The notes under the pieces were generated by a model. The model ran no database searches, had not been told where the DNA came from, and saw only the letters and a list, made by a program, of their open reading frames with translations. The position numbers and the translations under genes are program-made. A stretch of 16,702 bases of DNA, from positions 1 through 16,702 of the forward strand of contig JAAUPC010000028.1 of assembly GCA_012036325.1 (NCBI GenBank). Direction: 5' to 3'. The DNA is from Paracoccaceae bacterium (GTDB taxonomy: Bacteria; Pseudomonadota; Alphaproteobacteria; Rhodobacterales; Rhodobacteraceae). Shown here piece by piece: positions 7,192 through 13,973 of this stretch. Numbering within the stretch: position 1 is the first letter of the stretch; each line of letters begins with the position of its first letter.

Positions 7192-7713
7192 ATGCGTCTG
7201 CTGGCCTTGACTCTGATCTGCCTCGCCGCCGCCCCGTCCGTCGCTTTGGCCGAGGGCTGGAAGGTGATGTATCTGGCGGATAGCGGCGGGTCGCGCCCGA
7301 TGCAGGTCGGACCGGATGACGGGGGCATTCCCTTTGCCTATGTCGACAACGCCCGGGACGAACGGCTGTTTCTGGAGTGCCGTTGGATCGGCAGCGCCGA
7401 TGTGGGCTACGCGTGGACCCTGAAGATCAATCCTGGGCCGGAGCCGACCTTCCTTCCCCTGGACGCAGAGGGTAACCGGTTCGTCGTGACCTTCGACACC
7501 GATCCGAAGGAGCATGACCTTGGTGGTTTCACCTTCGTGCAAGGGGCCTTCTGGGCGGATGTTCCGGCAACCCTTGGGACCGAGATCAAGGAGCGCGAGA
7601 CGATCCGGCTGGAGATGCCGGGCACCTACATCGAGGGGGGCGAGACCTATCGGACAGAGTTCACGCTTTCCGGGTCAGGGGCTGCGCTTCGCAGGTCCTG
7701 CCCCGTGCTGTGA
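7192..7713 (+). CDS. secreted protein of unknown function
   Basis: A 173-residue protein that I cannot assign to a family. Residues 1-20 form a clear Sec signal peptide (MRLLALTL...ALA before EGW). The mature part is rich in aromatic and acidic residues, looks beta-rich, and has two cysteines (63, in FLECRW, and 170, next to the C-terminus) that could form one disulfide. The frame extends 37 codons upstream, but the ATG at 7192 places the signal sequence at the N-terminus and has AAAGG 8 bases before it, so it is preferred. It is divergent from gpmI across 185 bp. Its last 67 bp overlap the 3' end of the opposite-strand EamA transporter gene. The 173-residue product and intact signal peptide argue it is real despite the overlap. 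Confidence 0.82.
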   Translation: MRLLALTLICLAAAPSVALAEGWKVMYLADSGGSRPMQVGPDDGGIPFAYVDNARDERLFLECRWIGSADVGYAWTLKINPGPEPTFLPLDAEGNRFVVTFDTDPKEHDLGGFTFVQGAFWADVPATLGTEIKERETIRLEMPGTYIEGGETYRTEFTLSGSGAALRRSCPVL

Positions 7714-8612
7714 CTGGCGCGCTCTGCCGCCTTTTCCCGCACCCGCTGCCGCCAAAGGGTGAACACCCCTGCCGCCACGACGATGCTCGCACCCACGACG
7801 ACGTTGATCCGCAACACCTCGCCAAAGACGAAAAGCCCGATGGTCGAAGCGAAGACCAGCTGCAGATAGGCGAAGGGTTGGATGGCTGAGGCTTCGGCCA
7901 CCGCATAGGCGCGGATCAAAAGCCAGTGGCCCAGAACGGCAGTGCAGCACAGGGTGGCCATCCAGCCCCAGTCGGCGGGGGTCATCCAGGTCCAGGTGGC
8001 GAGGCCGAAGGGTGTCATCGCGATGGCCCCGACGACGCCGGTCCAGAAAAAGCTGACCGGGGCGCTGTCTTTCCGCGCGACGAAGCGGGTCATCAACCCG
8101 TAAAGCGCAAAGAGGAGTGCTGCCAGAAGCGGCACCAAGGCCCAAGGCGAAAACACCGCAAAGCCGGGGCGCAGGATGATCAGCACCCCGGCAAAGCCGA
8201 CAAGGATCGCCGTCCAGCGCCGCCAGCCGACCCTTTCGCCCAGGATCGGACCAGACAGGGCGGCGATCAGAAGGGGGTAGCAGGTGAAGACCGCATGCGC
8301 CTCGATCAGGCCCAGCTTCACGAAGCCCACGACCATCACGCAGATCTCGGCCACCAGGATCACCCCGCGCGCCAGTTGCACCCAAGGGTAATGGCTTTTC
8401 GCCGCCGCCCTGATGCCGCCTGTGCTGACTGCGGCCAAGGCGACCACGAAGAGGGCAAAGACCCAGAAGCGGATCATGACCACCATCATCACGCTGTAAT
8501 TCGTGGCCAGATGGCGCGAGATGCCGTCCTGTGCGGCAAAGACAATGCTGGTGGCGATCATCAGCCAGATGCCCGCCCGCGTGTTCTGCACCGTTGCCGA
8601 CTGCGGGGTCAT
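7647..8612 (-). CDS. EamA/DMT-family transporter (second of a tandem pair)
   Basis: A 321-residue inner-membrane protein with about ten predicted transmembrane helices, arranged as two EamA repeats at about 14-142 and 157-290. Typical family segments are visible: the FAAQDGISRHLA start of helix 1, the ALSGPILGERVGWRRW loop, GFAGVLIILRPG, and GEVLRINVVVGASIVVAAG near the end. The substrate is not predictable; DMT members export amino acids and other metabolites or import metabolites. Its ATG overlaps the stop of the upstream paralogue in ATGA (8609-8612), so translation is probably coupled. A hydrophilic tail of about 25 residues (from RQRVREKAAE onward) is encoded partly antisense to the convergent secreted-protein gene. 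The tail could simply be unconstrained. Confidence 0.92.
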   Translation of the reverse strand: MTPQSATVQNTRAGIWLMIATSIVFAAQDGISRHLATNYSVMMVVMIRFWVFALFVVALAAVSTGGIRAAAKSHYPWVQLARGVILVAEICVMVVGFVKLGLIEAHAVFTCYPLLIAALSGPILGERVGWRRWTAILVGFAGVLIILRPGFAVFSPWALVPLLAALLFALYGLMTRFVARKDSAPVSFFWTGVVGAIAMTPFGLATWTWMTPADWGWMATLCCTAVLGHWLLIRAYAVAEASAIQPFAYLQLVFASTIGLFVFGEVLRINVVVGASIVVAAGVFTLWRQRVREKAAERASHSTGQDLRSAAPDPESVNSVR

Positions 8613-9478
8613 CCGGGCTTCCGTTCCAGCGACAGGGCGTAAAGGCCGGCGGCGACGATGATGGCGGTGCCGATGGCGACGGGAAGCTCCAACACCTCGC
8701 CATAGATCGCAAGGCCGATGATGGTGACGAAGACGATCTGCAGATAGGCGTAGGGCTGGACGCGGGCGGCCTCGATCTGCTCATAACATTTCAGCAATAG
8801 CCAGTGCGAGAAGATCGAGAGCGCGCAGTAGACCGCCAGAAACCCCATGTCCTGCGGAGCCATCGGTTGCAGATGCGGCAGGCCGATCCCGGTCATCAAG
8901 ACCGCACCGATCACCCCGGGCCAGAAGAAGGCGGGGAAGGTCGGCTCATCCCGCGTGGTTAGGCGGGTGAGGACGGAATAAAGCGCGAAGAAGAAGGCGG
9001 CGATCAGGGGCAGAAGGGCGGCCCAGCTGAAGACCCCGATCCCGGGCCGCAAGATGACCAGCACGCCCAGCATCCCGGCTGCGACGGCGGCCCAGCGTTG
9101 CCAGACGATCGGCTCACCCAAGATCGGGCCGGAGAGGGTGACGATCAGGAGCGGGCAGATCGCAAAGACCGCATGGCTTTCAATGAGGCCGATCAGCGTG
9201 TAGCCCCAGACGATCAGGCAAATCTCGGCCACCAGAAGGCAAGACCGCACCAGATGTGCGCCAAGCCGGGTAGACCGTATCGCCGCGCGCGGGCCTTCGG
9301 GGCGGCGCAGCGCCAGAAGTGTCACGAACCCGGCAAAGGCCCAGTAGCGGATCATGATGATCATCTGCGTCGAATATTCGCCCGCAAGGTATTTGGAGAA
9401 CCCGTCCTGCGCGGCAAAGGCCGCGACGGCCGCCACCATCAGCCAGATGCCCTTCGAAGGATTGCGGGAGGAGGTCAT
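8609..9478 (-). CDS. EamA/DMT-family transporter (first of a tandem pair)
   Basis: A membrane protein of 289 residues from the chosen start, with about ten helices and two EamA repeats. It aligns along its full length with the next gene (GIWLM, FAAQDG, LVAEIC, GLIESHAVFA, LSGPILGE, ILRPG, SHWLL, QPYAYLQ, and GEVLELPVAIGTAIIVAAG), so the two are clear tandem paralogues. Two starts are possible. ATG 9478 gives MTSSRN followed soon by GIWLM and has AGGCGGG upstream; ATG 9496 would add MLGGRI. I prefer 9478 because its N-terminus matches the paralogue better. The substrate is unknown. The pair may work as a heterodimer, as some small multidrug-type relatives do, but the EamA family usually has both halves in one chain. 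Confidence 0.9.
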   Translation of the reverse strand: MTSSRNPSKGIWLMVAAVAAFAAQDGFSKYLAGEYSTQMIIMIRYWAFAGFVTLLALRRPEGPRAAIRSTRLGAHLVRSCLLVAEICLIVWGYTLIGLIESHAVFAICPLLIVTLSGPILGEPIVWQRWAAVAAGMLGVLVILRPGIGVFSWAALLPLIAAFFFALYSVLTRLTTRDEPTFPAFFWPGVIGAVLMTGIGLPHLQPMAPQDMGFLAVYCALSIFSHWLLLKCYEQIEAARVQPYAYLQIVFVTIIGLAIYGEVLELPVAIGTAIIVAAGLYALSLERKPG

Positions 9479-9614
9479 GATGCGCCCGCCTAGCATGCGG
9501 CCTGGACAGGCGAAAGGGGGCAGAGGCCTGGTCTGCAGCTGGGATTTGGCAAATCCGGGCAGAAAATCAGGATTCTAGACCCCGGACCCGTTCCACCCCT
9601 TGACCAGCGCCACA

Positions 9615-9645
9615 GCCTCCGGCGGGAGTATTTTCAAAAGAGCAA
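9615..9645 (+). repeat. dispersed repeat, copy A
   Basis: Starts GCCTCCGGCGGGAGTATTTT and ends AAAAGAGCAA. Its core can fold into a small stem, CTCC with GGAG around GGCG, followed by TATTTT, so it looks like a minimal terminator. It is near-identical to copies B and C in this window. I recognise this sequence type as abundant in Rhodobacterales genomes. Confidence 0.85.
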
Positions 9646-9708
9646 GCCGCAGTCGCGCGGTCTTCCAACATGAGGCAGGCCCAGGCCGCCCCACCCTTCC
9701 CCTGCCAT

Positions 9709-9736
9709 TTGCTCTTTAAAATACTCCGCCGGAGGC
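9709..9736 (-). repeat. dispersed repeat, copy B (inverted relative to A)
   Basis: Read on the minus strand it starts GCCTCCGGCGGAGTATTTT and ends AAAGAGCAA. It lacks one G and a few spacer bases compared with copy A. A and B face each other across 63 bp, so their transcript could form a long stem closing that loop. Confidence 0.85.
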
Positions 9737-9789
9737 ATCGCCATATGCCCCCTCTCACCCCTGGACAGCCCGTTCTTTCCGTGGCAACG

Positions 9790-9823
9790 CCGTCCGAGCG
9801 GGGCTCGATGCCCCCGAGGACGG
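9790..9823. other. GC-rich stem-loop upstream of the Pho box
   Basis: The outer stem pairs CCGTCC (9790-9795) with GGACGG (9818-9823), and an inner stem pairs GGGGC with GCCCC around TCGAT. A small internal loop separates the stems. It is not followed by a T-run. Function is unknown; such GC hairpins can occur by chance at this base composition. Confidence 0.35.
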
Positions 9824-9889
9824 CCCCCCGTTTCAGGCAAGGTCCCTGCCCTTCCCCAAGGGGCCAGCGGCGATTGCGGCTTGTCAGAA

Positions 9890-9920
9890 CTTTCATCGCA
9901 CTGTTACTTGACTGTTACAT
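9890..9920 (+). promoter_or_regulatory. PhoB-type box (11-bp direct repeats)
   Basis: CTGTTAC at 9901-9907 is repeated exactly at 9912-9918, so the units are 11 bp apart, the spacing of PhoB half-sites. A weaker unit, CTTTCAT, sits in the same register at 9890-9896. The two strong units plus flanks match the classical E. coli Pho box at about 14 of 20 positions, by my recollection of the consensus. It lies 79 bp upstream of the binding-protein ATG, a normal position for an activator site. It predicts induction of the ABC importer under phosphate starvation. I see no good -10 hexamer to fix the start point. Confidence 0.72.
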
Positions 9921-9998
9921 CAGGCGGGCACTGACCAGAGCTGCAACAGCCGCCGGTCGGCGAAGACCTGTGCTGACGTTCCACCTGGGAGAAGTGAA

Positions 9999-11105
9999 AT
10001 GCTGAAAAGAAACATCCTAAGCCTGACGGCCAGCCTTGCCGTCATGGTCTCGGCCGGTGCGGCTACTGCGCAGTCGATGGCCGAGCTGGAAGCCGCTGCC
10101 AAAGCCGAGGGCATGCTGTCGACCATCGCGCTGCCGCATGACTGGTGCGGCTATGGCGAGGTCATCGCTGGCTTCAAGGCGAAGTATCCGGAAATCACCG
10201 TGAACGAGCTGAACCCCGATGCGGGCAGCGCGGATGAGCTTGAGGCCGTGAAGGCCAACAAGGACAACAAGGGCCCGCAAGCGCCGGACGTGCTGGACGT
10301 GGGCCTTGCCTTCGGTCCGCAAGCCAAGGCCGAAGGGCTGACCCAAGCCTACAAGGTTGCCACCTGGGACGAAATCCCGGCCGAGGTGAAGGATGCCGAC
10401 GGCCATTGGTATGCCGACTACTACGGCGTGATGTCCTTCATCGTAAACAAGGACCTGGTCGAGAACGTCCCGCAGGACTGGGCTGATCTTCTGAAGCCCG
10501 AATACGCTGGCATGGTCGCACTGGCAGGTGATCCGCGTGCGTCGAACCAGGCGATCCTGGGGGTTCTGGCCGCGGGCATGTCGACGGGCGCTGCCCCGGG
10601 CGACGCCGCGGGCAAGGCGGGGCTTGAGTTCTTCAAGGCGCTGAACGACGCGGGCAACTTCGTCCCGGTCATCGGAAAGGCTGGCACGCTGGCGCAGGGC
10701 ACCACGCCCATCGTCATTATGTGGGACTACAACGCCCTTGCCGCCCGCGACACCCTTGCTGGCAACCCGCCGGTCGAAGTGGTCGTGCCGAAGTCGGGCG
10801 TTCTGGCCGGGGTCTACGTGCAGGCGATCAGCGCCTATGCACCGCAGCCCAATGCCGCGAAACTGTGGATGGAATACCTTTATAGCGACGAAGGTCAGCT
10901 TGGCTGGCTGAAAGGCTATTGCCACCCGGCGCGCTTTAACGCGATGGCCGCTGCTGGCAAGATCCCGCAGGAACTCCTCGACGCGCTGCCCCCGGCAGAA
11001 GCTTATGAGGCCGCCTATTTCCCGACGCTGGAAGAGGTTAACGCCAACAAGGCCGCTGTCACCGGTGGCTGGGACGCCGTCGTCGGCGCCAATGTCGCCG
11101 AGTAA
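9999..11105 (+). CDS. ABC importer periplasmic substrate-binding protein (family 1, AfuA-like)
   Basis: A 368-residue exported protein. Residues 1-24 are a signal peptide ending ATA before QS; the ATG at 9999 follows a strong GGGAGAAG. The mature protein has the features of family-1 solute-binding proteins usually labelled iron- or polyamine-like: APDVLDVG at 95-102, WYADYYGVMSFIVNKD at 137-152, and the hinge-region segment VIMWDYNALAARD near 239-251. The adjacent Tyr-Tyr pair that binds ferric ion in FbpA-type proteins is not visible at the expected region, so iron is unlikely. Two Cys (50 and 308) could form a disulfide. The Pho box upstream suggests a phosphorus compound such as a phosphonate (e.g. 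2-aminoethylphosphonate) or a phosphate ester. That is inference; no catabolic phosphonate gene is in the window. Confidence 0.92.
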   Translation: MLKRNILSLTASLAVMVSAGAATAQSMAELEAAAKAEGMLSTIALPHDWCGYGEVIAGFKAKYPEITVNELNPDAGSADELEAVKANKDNKGPQAPDVLDVGLAFGPQAKAEGLTQAYKVATWDEIPAEVKDADGHWYADYYGVMSFIVNKDLVENVPQDWADLLKPEYAGMVALAGDPRASNQAILGVLAAGMSTGAAPGDAAGKAGLEFFKALNDAGNFVPVIGKAGTLAQGTTPIVIMWDYNALAARDTLAGNPPVEVVVPKSGVLAGVYVQAISAYAPQPNAAKLWMEYLYSDEGQLGWLKGYCHPARFNAMAAAGKIPQELLDALPPAEAYEAAYFPTLEEVNANKAAVTGGWDAVVGANVAE

Positions 11106-11124
11106 TCGGGCCTGATCCGACGAG

Positions 11125-11154
11125 CCTGTCCCGGTTTTCCGGGGCAGGTTTTTT
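11125..11154 (+). terminator. terminator-like hairpin between binding protein and permeases
   Basis: CCTGTCCCGG (11125-11134) pairs with CCGGGGCAGG (11139-11148), with one G·U pair and a TTTT loop, and is directly followed by six T. This is a textbook intrinsic terminator 20 bp past the binding-protein stop. In binding-protein-first operons such a hairpin usually lets only part of transcription continue and protects the upstream mRNA. The result is more binding protein than permease. Confidence 0.85.
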
Positions 11155-11197
11155 CCAAAGGGTGGCCGTCAGAGCCGCTGGTTGCCAAGGGGGATAC

Positions 11198-12070
11198 ATG
11201 GCCAAGGGTCCGATCCGGCGCGGGGGGCGCAGGCTGCCGGTTGAATGGCTGGGCATCCTGCCCTTCGCGATCTTCGCCTTCCTGTTCCTGATCCTGCCAA
11301 CCTTGCGCATCGTCACCGGGGCGTTTCAGGATGTGGAGGGCGGATTTACCCTTCAGAACCTTTACGACCTTAATACCGAGTCCATCCGCGCGGCCTACTG
11401 GACCTCGATCAAGCTGAGCCTTTATTCCGCAAGCCTTGGCTGTGCCATCGGCTTTGCCATGGCCGCAGCGGTGGTCTTTGGCGGGTTGCCAAAGGCGGTG
11501 CGGTCGCCCTTGCTGACCTTTTCAGGCGTTGCGTCGAACTTCGCAGGGGTGCCGCTGGCCTTTGCCTTCATCGCCACGATCGGCCCGGCGGGCCTGATCA
11601 CGATGGAGTTGCGCGATGTCGGCATCAACTTGCGTGCCTATGGGTTCAACCTCCTGTCGTTCTGGGGGTTGGTGATCACCTACCTCTTCTTCCAGATCCC
11701 CCTGATGATCCTGATCATCATTCCTGCGCTGGACGGGTTGAAGCGCGAGTGGCGTGAGGCGGCGGAGGTGCTGGGGGCCACCGGCCTGCAATACTGGAGG
11801 ATGGTGGCGCTGCCGATCCTGTTCCCGTCGATCCTTGGGACCTTCGCCCTGCTTTTCGCCAATGCCTTCGGCGCAGTCGCCACCGCCTTCGCGCTGACCG
11901 GGCCGCAGCTGAACATCGTTCCGATCAAGCTTTTTGCGCAGATCAGGGGCGATGTGTTGGGCAACCCGAACTTGGGCTATGCGCTGGCCTTCGGGATGAT
12001 CGCGATCACGGTTGTTGCCAATACGGTCTATATCGTTCTGCGTGTCCGGTCGGAGAGGTGGTTGAAATGA
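11198..12070 (+). CDS. ABC importer permease, first subunit (BPD_transp_1)
   Basis: A 290-residue inner-membrane permease with about six helices. The family EAA loop is visible near 180-200 (REAAEVLGATGLQYWRMVALPILFP), which docks on the ATPase. The ATG at 11198 (MAKGPIRRGG) is preceded by AAGGGGG, so it is chosen over an in-frame GTG at 11162 that has no ribosome-binding site. The protein resembles PotB/FbpB-type permeases of the polyamine/iron/phosphonate group. Its TGA overlaps the ATG of the next permease in ATGA (12067-12070), so the two subunits are translationally coupled and presumably form a heterodimeric channel. Confidence 0.93.
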   Translation: MAKGPIRRGGRRLPVEWLGILPFAIFAFLFLILPTLRIVTGAFQDVEGGFTLQNLYDLNTESIRAAYWTSIKLSLYSASLGCAIGFAMAAAVVFGGLPKAVRSPLLTFSGVASNFAGVPLAFAFIATIGPAGLITMELRDVGINLRAYGFNLLSFWGLVITYLFFQIPLMILIIIPALDGLKREWREAAEVLGATGLQYWRMVALPILFPSILGTFALLFANAFGAVATAFALTGPQLNIVPIKLFAQIRGDVLGNPNLGYALAFGMIAITVVANTVYIVLRVRSERWLK

Positions 12071-12849
12071 CCCGTTTCCTGGCCTGGTTCGCGCTGATCT
12101 TCGGGTGCCTTTACTTCCTGCTGCCTCTGGTGGGCATGGCCGAGTTCAGCCTGAAGATGCGACGGGGCGAGTATTCCTTTGACGCCTATGCGCGCGTCTT
12201 TGAGGACCCGACGTTCTGGGCCACCTTCAGCTATTCGCTGGTGCTGGCGGGGGCGACTATCGTGATGGGCGTCTTCCTTGTCGTGCCCACGGCCTATTGG
12301 GTGCGGCTGAAACTGCCGCAAGCGCGGCCCTTCGTCGAGTTCGTGACGCTGCTCCCGTTGGTGATCCCGGCCATCGTCCTCGTCTTCGGCTATATCCGGC
12401 TTTACAACACTTCCAGCTGGCTGCCCCTGACCGGGTCGGCGCTGGGCACGGATTTCCTGCTGACCATGGGCTATACCACGCTGGCCCTGCCCTACATGTA
12501 CCGCAGCGTGGACACGGGCCTGCGCACTATTGACGTCGGCACCCTAACCGAGGCGGCGCAGTCCTTGGGCGCGGGGTGGATCACCATTCTGGGGCGGATC
12601 ATCCTGCCGAATGTCATGGTGGCGGTCTTGTCGGGGGCGTTCTTGACGCTGGCGATTGTGCTGGGCGAATTCACCATGGCGGCCCTCCTCAACCGCCCGG
12701 CCTTTGGGCCCTACATGCAGCTTCTGGGGGCCAACCGCGCCTACGAGCCGCCCGCGCTGGCCGTCATTGCCTTTGCCATCACCTGGGGCTGCATGGGGTT
12801 GATGCAGCTGGTCACCCGGTTTTCAAAACACGAAAGGGCCAAGGCCTGA
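12067..12849 (+). CDS. ABC importer permease, second subunit (BPD_transp_1)
   Basis: A 260-residue inner-membrane permease with about six helices and the EAA loop TEAAQSLGAGWITILGRIILP near 160-180. It resembles PotC-type subunits. The ATG at 12067 sits in the ATGA overlap with the previous gene, with GGAGAGG upstream; an in-frame GTG three codons earlier is less likely. Its stop TGA shares one base with the ATG of the ATPase gene (12847-12851, TGATG), which continues the coupled translation of the operon. Confidence 0.93.
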   Translation: MTRFLAWFALIFGCLYFLLPLVGMAEFSLKMRRGEYSFDAYARVFEDPTFWATFSYSLVLAGATIVMGVFLVVPTAYWVRLKLPQARPFVEFVTLLPLVIPAIVLVFGYIRLYNTSSWLPLTGSALGTDFLLTMGYTTLALPYMYRSVDTGLRTIDVGTLTEAAQSLGAGWITILGRIILPNVMVAVLSGAFLTLAIVLGEFTMAALLNRPAFGPYMQLLGANRAYEPPALAVIAFAITWGCMGLMQLVTRFSKHERAKA

Positions 12850-13901
12850 TGAGCTTCCTCAAGATCTCCCATCTGGAAAAGACCTTTGGCGCGAACCGCG
12901 TGGTCAAGGATTTCGATCTTGAGGTCGCCAAGGGTGAGTTCATCTCGCTTCTCGGCCCATCGGGCTGCGGCAAGACCACGGTCCTGCGCATGGTGGCCGG
13001 GTTTGAACGGCCCACGGCGGGCAGCATCATGATTGACGGGAGTGAGGTGACGGGCCTGAAGGCCAATGCCCGCAACATCGGGATGATGTTCCAGGCCTAT
13101 GCGCTGTTCCCGAACCTGACCGTGGCCGATAACGTGGCCTTCGGGTTGAAGGTCAAGGGCGTGGGCAAGGCCGAGCGGGATGCCCGCGTGGCCGAAATGC
13201 TGGCGCTGATCGGGTTGGCCGAAAAGGGCGGGGCCTTTCCGTTCCAGCTGTCGGGGGGCCAGCAGCAGCGCGTGGCCCTGGCGCGGGCTTTGGCGCCCAG
13301 CCCGCGCGTGTTGCTTCTGGACGAACCCCTGTCGGCGCTTGATGCGAAGGTGCGGGTCAGCTTGCGCAATGAGATCCGCGAGATCCAGCAGCGTTTGGGG
13401 ATCACCACGATCTTCGTGACCCACGATCAGGAAGAGGCGATGAGCATCTCCGACCGGATCGTGGTGATGAACGCAGGGATCGCCGATCAGGTCGGCACAC
13501 CGTTCGAGATTTACAACCGCCCGACCACGCGGTTTGTCGCGAACTTCGTCGGCACGCTGAACACTTTTGCAGTGACGGTTGAGGATGCGGCGACGGGACG
13601 TGTGCGTTTGGGTGGGGCCGCTCTGACCTTGCCGACTGGCCTTGCGTCGGGCCGTGAGATGCACATTGCCCTTCGCCCCGAGGCGCTGCGGCTTGGCCGC
13701 GAACCTGGCTATGAAACGGTGGTGCCCGGCACGGTGGAAGAGGTGCATTTCATGGGGTCGATCATCCGCCTGCGCGCCCGGGTGGCGGGTGAGGCGGTGG
13801 TGCTGGACACGTTCAACCGCGCCGACCAGCCGCCCCCGGTGCCGGGAACCGCGGTCGAGATCAGCCTGTCGGGCAAGGACGCGATCATTCTTCAGGGGTG
13901 A
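12849..13901 (+). CDS. ABC importer ATP-binding protein (PotA/FbpC type)
   Basis: A 350-residue cytoplasmic ATPase that powers the importer. Visible motifs are Walker A GPSGCGKTT (36-44), Q-loop Gln82 (MMFQAYALFPNL), the signature LSGGQQQR (134-141), Walker B VLLLDEP (154-160), and the switch His192 in FVTHDQEEA. All are intact. Residues ~235-350 form a TOBE-like C-terminal domain (ALRPEAL near 274-280), as in PotA, MalK and PhnT-type subunits; this domain often binds regulators or sets assembly. The start ATG overlaps the permease stop, giving normal family length. It is the last gene of the operon, 72 bp before the convergent yceI-like gene. Confidence 0.95.
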   Translation: MSFLKISHLEKTFGANRVVKDFDLEVAKGEFISLLGPSGCGKTTVLRMVAGFERPTAGSIMIDGSEVTGLKANARNIGMMFQAYALFPNLTVADNVAFGLKVKGVGKAERDARVAEMLALIGLAEKGGAFPFQLSGGQQQRVALARALAPSPRVLLLDEPLSALDAKVRVSLRNEIREIQQRLGITTIFVTHDQEEAMSISDRIVVMNAGIADQVGTPFEIYNRPTTRFVANFVGTLNTFAVTVEDAATGRVRLGGAALTLPTGLASGREMHIALRPEALRLGREPGYETVVPGTVEEVHFMGSIIRLRARVAGEAVVLDTFNRADQPPPVPGTAVEISLSGKDAIILQG

Positions 13902-13905
13902 GGAG

Positions 13906-13929
13906 CAAAATCCTTAAGCAAGGATTTTG
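13906..13929. repeat. palindrome 1 of a tandem pair
   Basis: CAAAATCCTT (13906-13915) and AAGGATTTTG (13920-13929) are a perfect 10-bp inverted repeat around AAGC. It begins 4 bp after the ATPase stop. In RNA it would be a stable hairpin with a TTTT on its 3' arm but no separate T-run. Confidence 0.85.
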
Positions 13930-13930
13930 G

Positions 13931-13954
13931 CAAATTTCTTACGCAAGAAACTTG
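13931..13954. repeat. palindrome 2 of a tandem pair
   Basis: CAAATTTCTT (13931-13940) and AAGAAACTTG (13945-13954) pair with one mismatch around ACGC. It has the same 10-4-10 plan as palindrome 1 and lies 1 bp after it. Both halves start CAAA and end CTT before a loop ending in GC. The pair sits between two convergent genes and could end transcription from both sides, or be a short dispersed element. Confidence 0.8.
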
Positions 13955-13973
13955 GGTCTGCTGGACCGGGCAC

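Larger units (their letters stand above)
9479..9998. other. 520-bp non-coding divergent region with repeats and Pho box
   Basis: This stretch lies between the divergent DMT pair and the ABC-importer operon. Open frames cross it on both strands (for example 109 codons on the minus strand), but they run through the dispersed repeats, lack ribosome-binding sites and have Arg/Pro/Gly/Cys-rich translations with no family character. I therefore call it non-coding. From left to right it holds the inverted pair of the CCTCCGGCGGGAGTATTT repeat, a GC-rich stem-loop at 9790-9823, the Pho box at 9890-9920 and the leader of the binding-protein gene. I see no tRNA-like fold. Confidence 0.7.

Noticed and set aside
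7675..8784. 369-codon minus-strand frame over the DMT pair
   Set aside because: It is an out-of-frame shadow; the overlapping frames encode intact ten-helix transporters.
9567..9896. Possible 109-residue minus-strand gene in the non-coding region
   Set aside because: It runs through both copies of the dispersed repeat, has no ribosome-binding site, and its translation is Arg/Gly/Cys-rich without any pattern.
9999..13901. Assignment of the importer to iron (Fbp/Afu) or spermidine/putrescine (Pot)
   Set aside because: Overall resemblance is to this large superfamily only; the ferric-binding Tyr pair is not seen and the Pho box points to phosphorus instead.
13906..13954. CRISPR-like or phage attachment repeats
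   Set aside because: There are only two units, they are directly adjacent with no spacers, each is a palindrome, and no cas or integrase gene is present.
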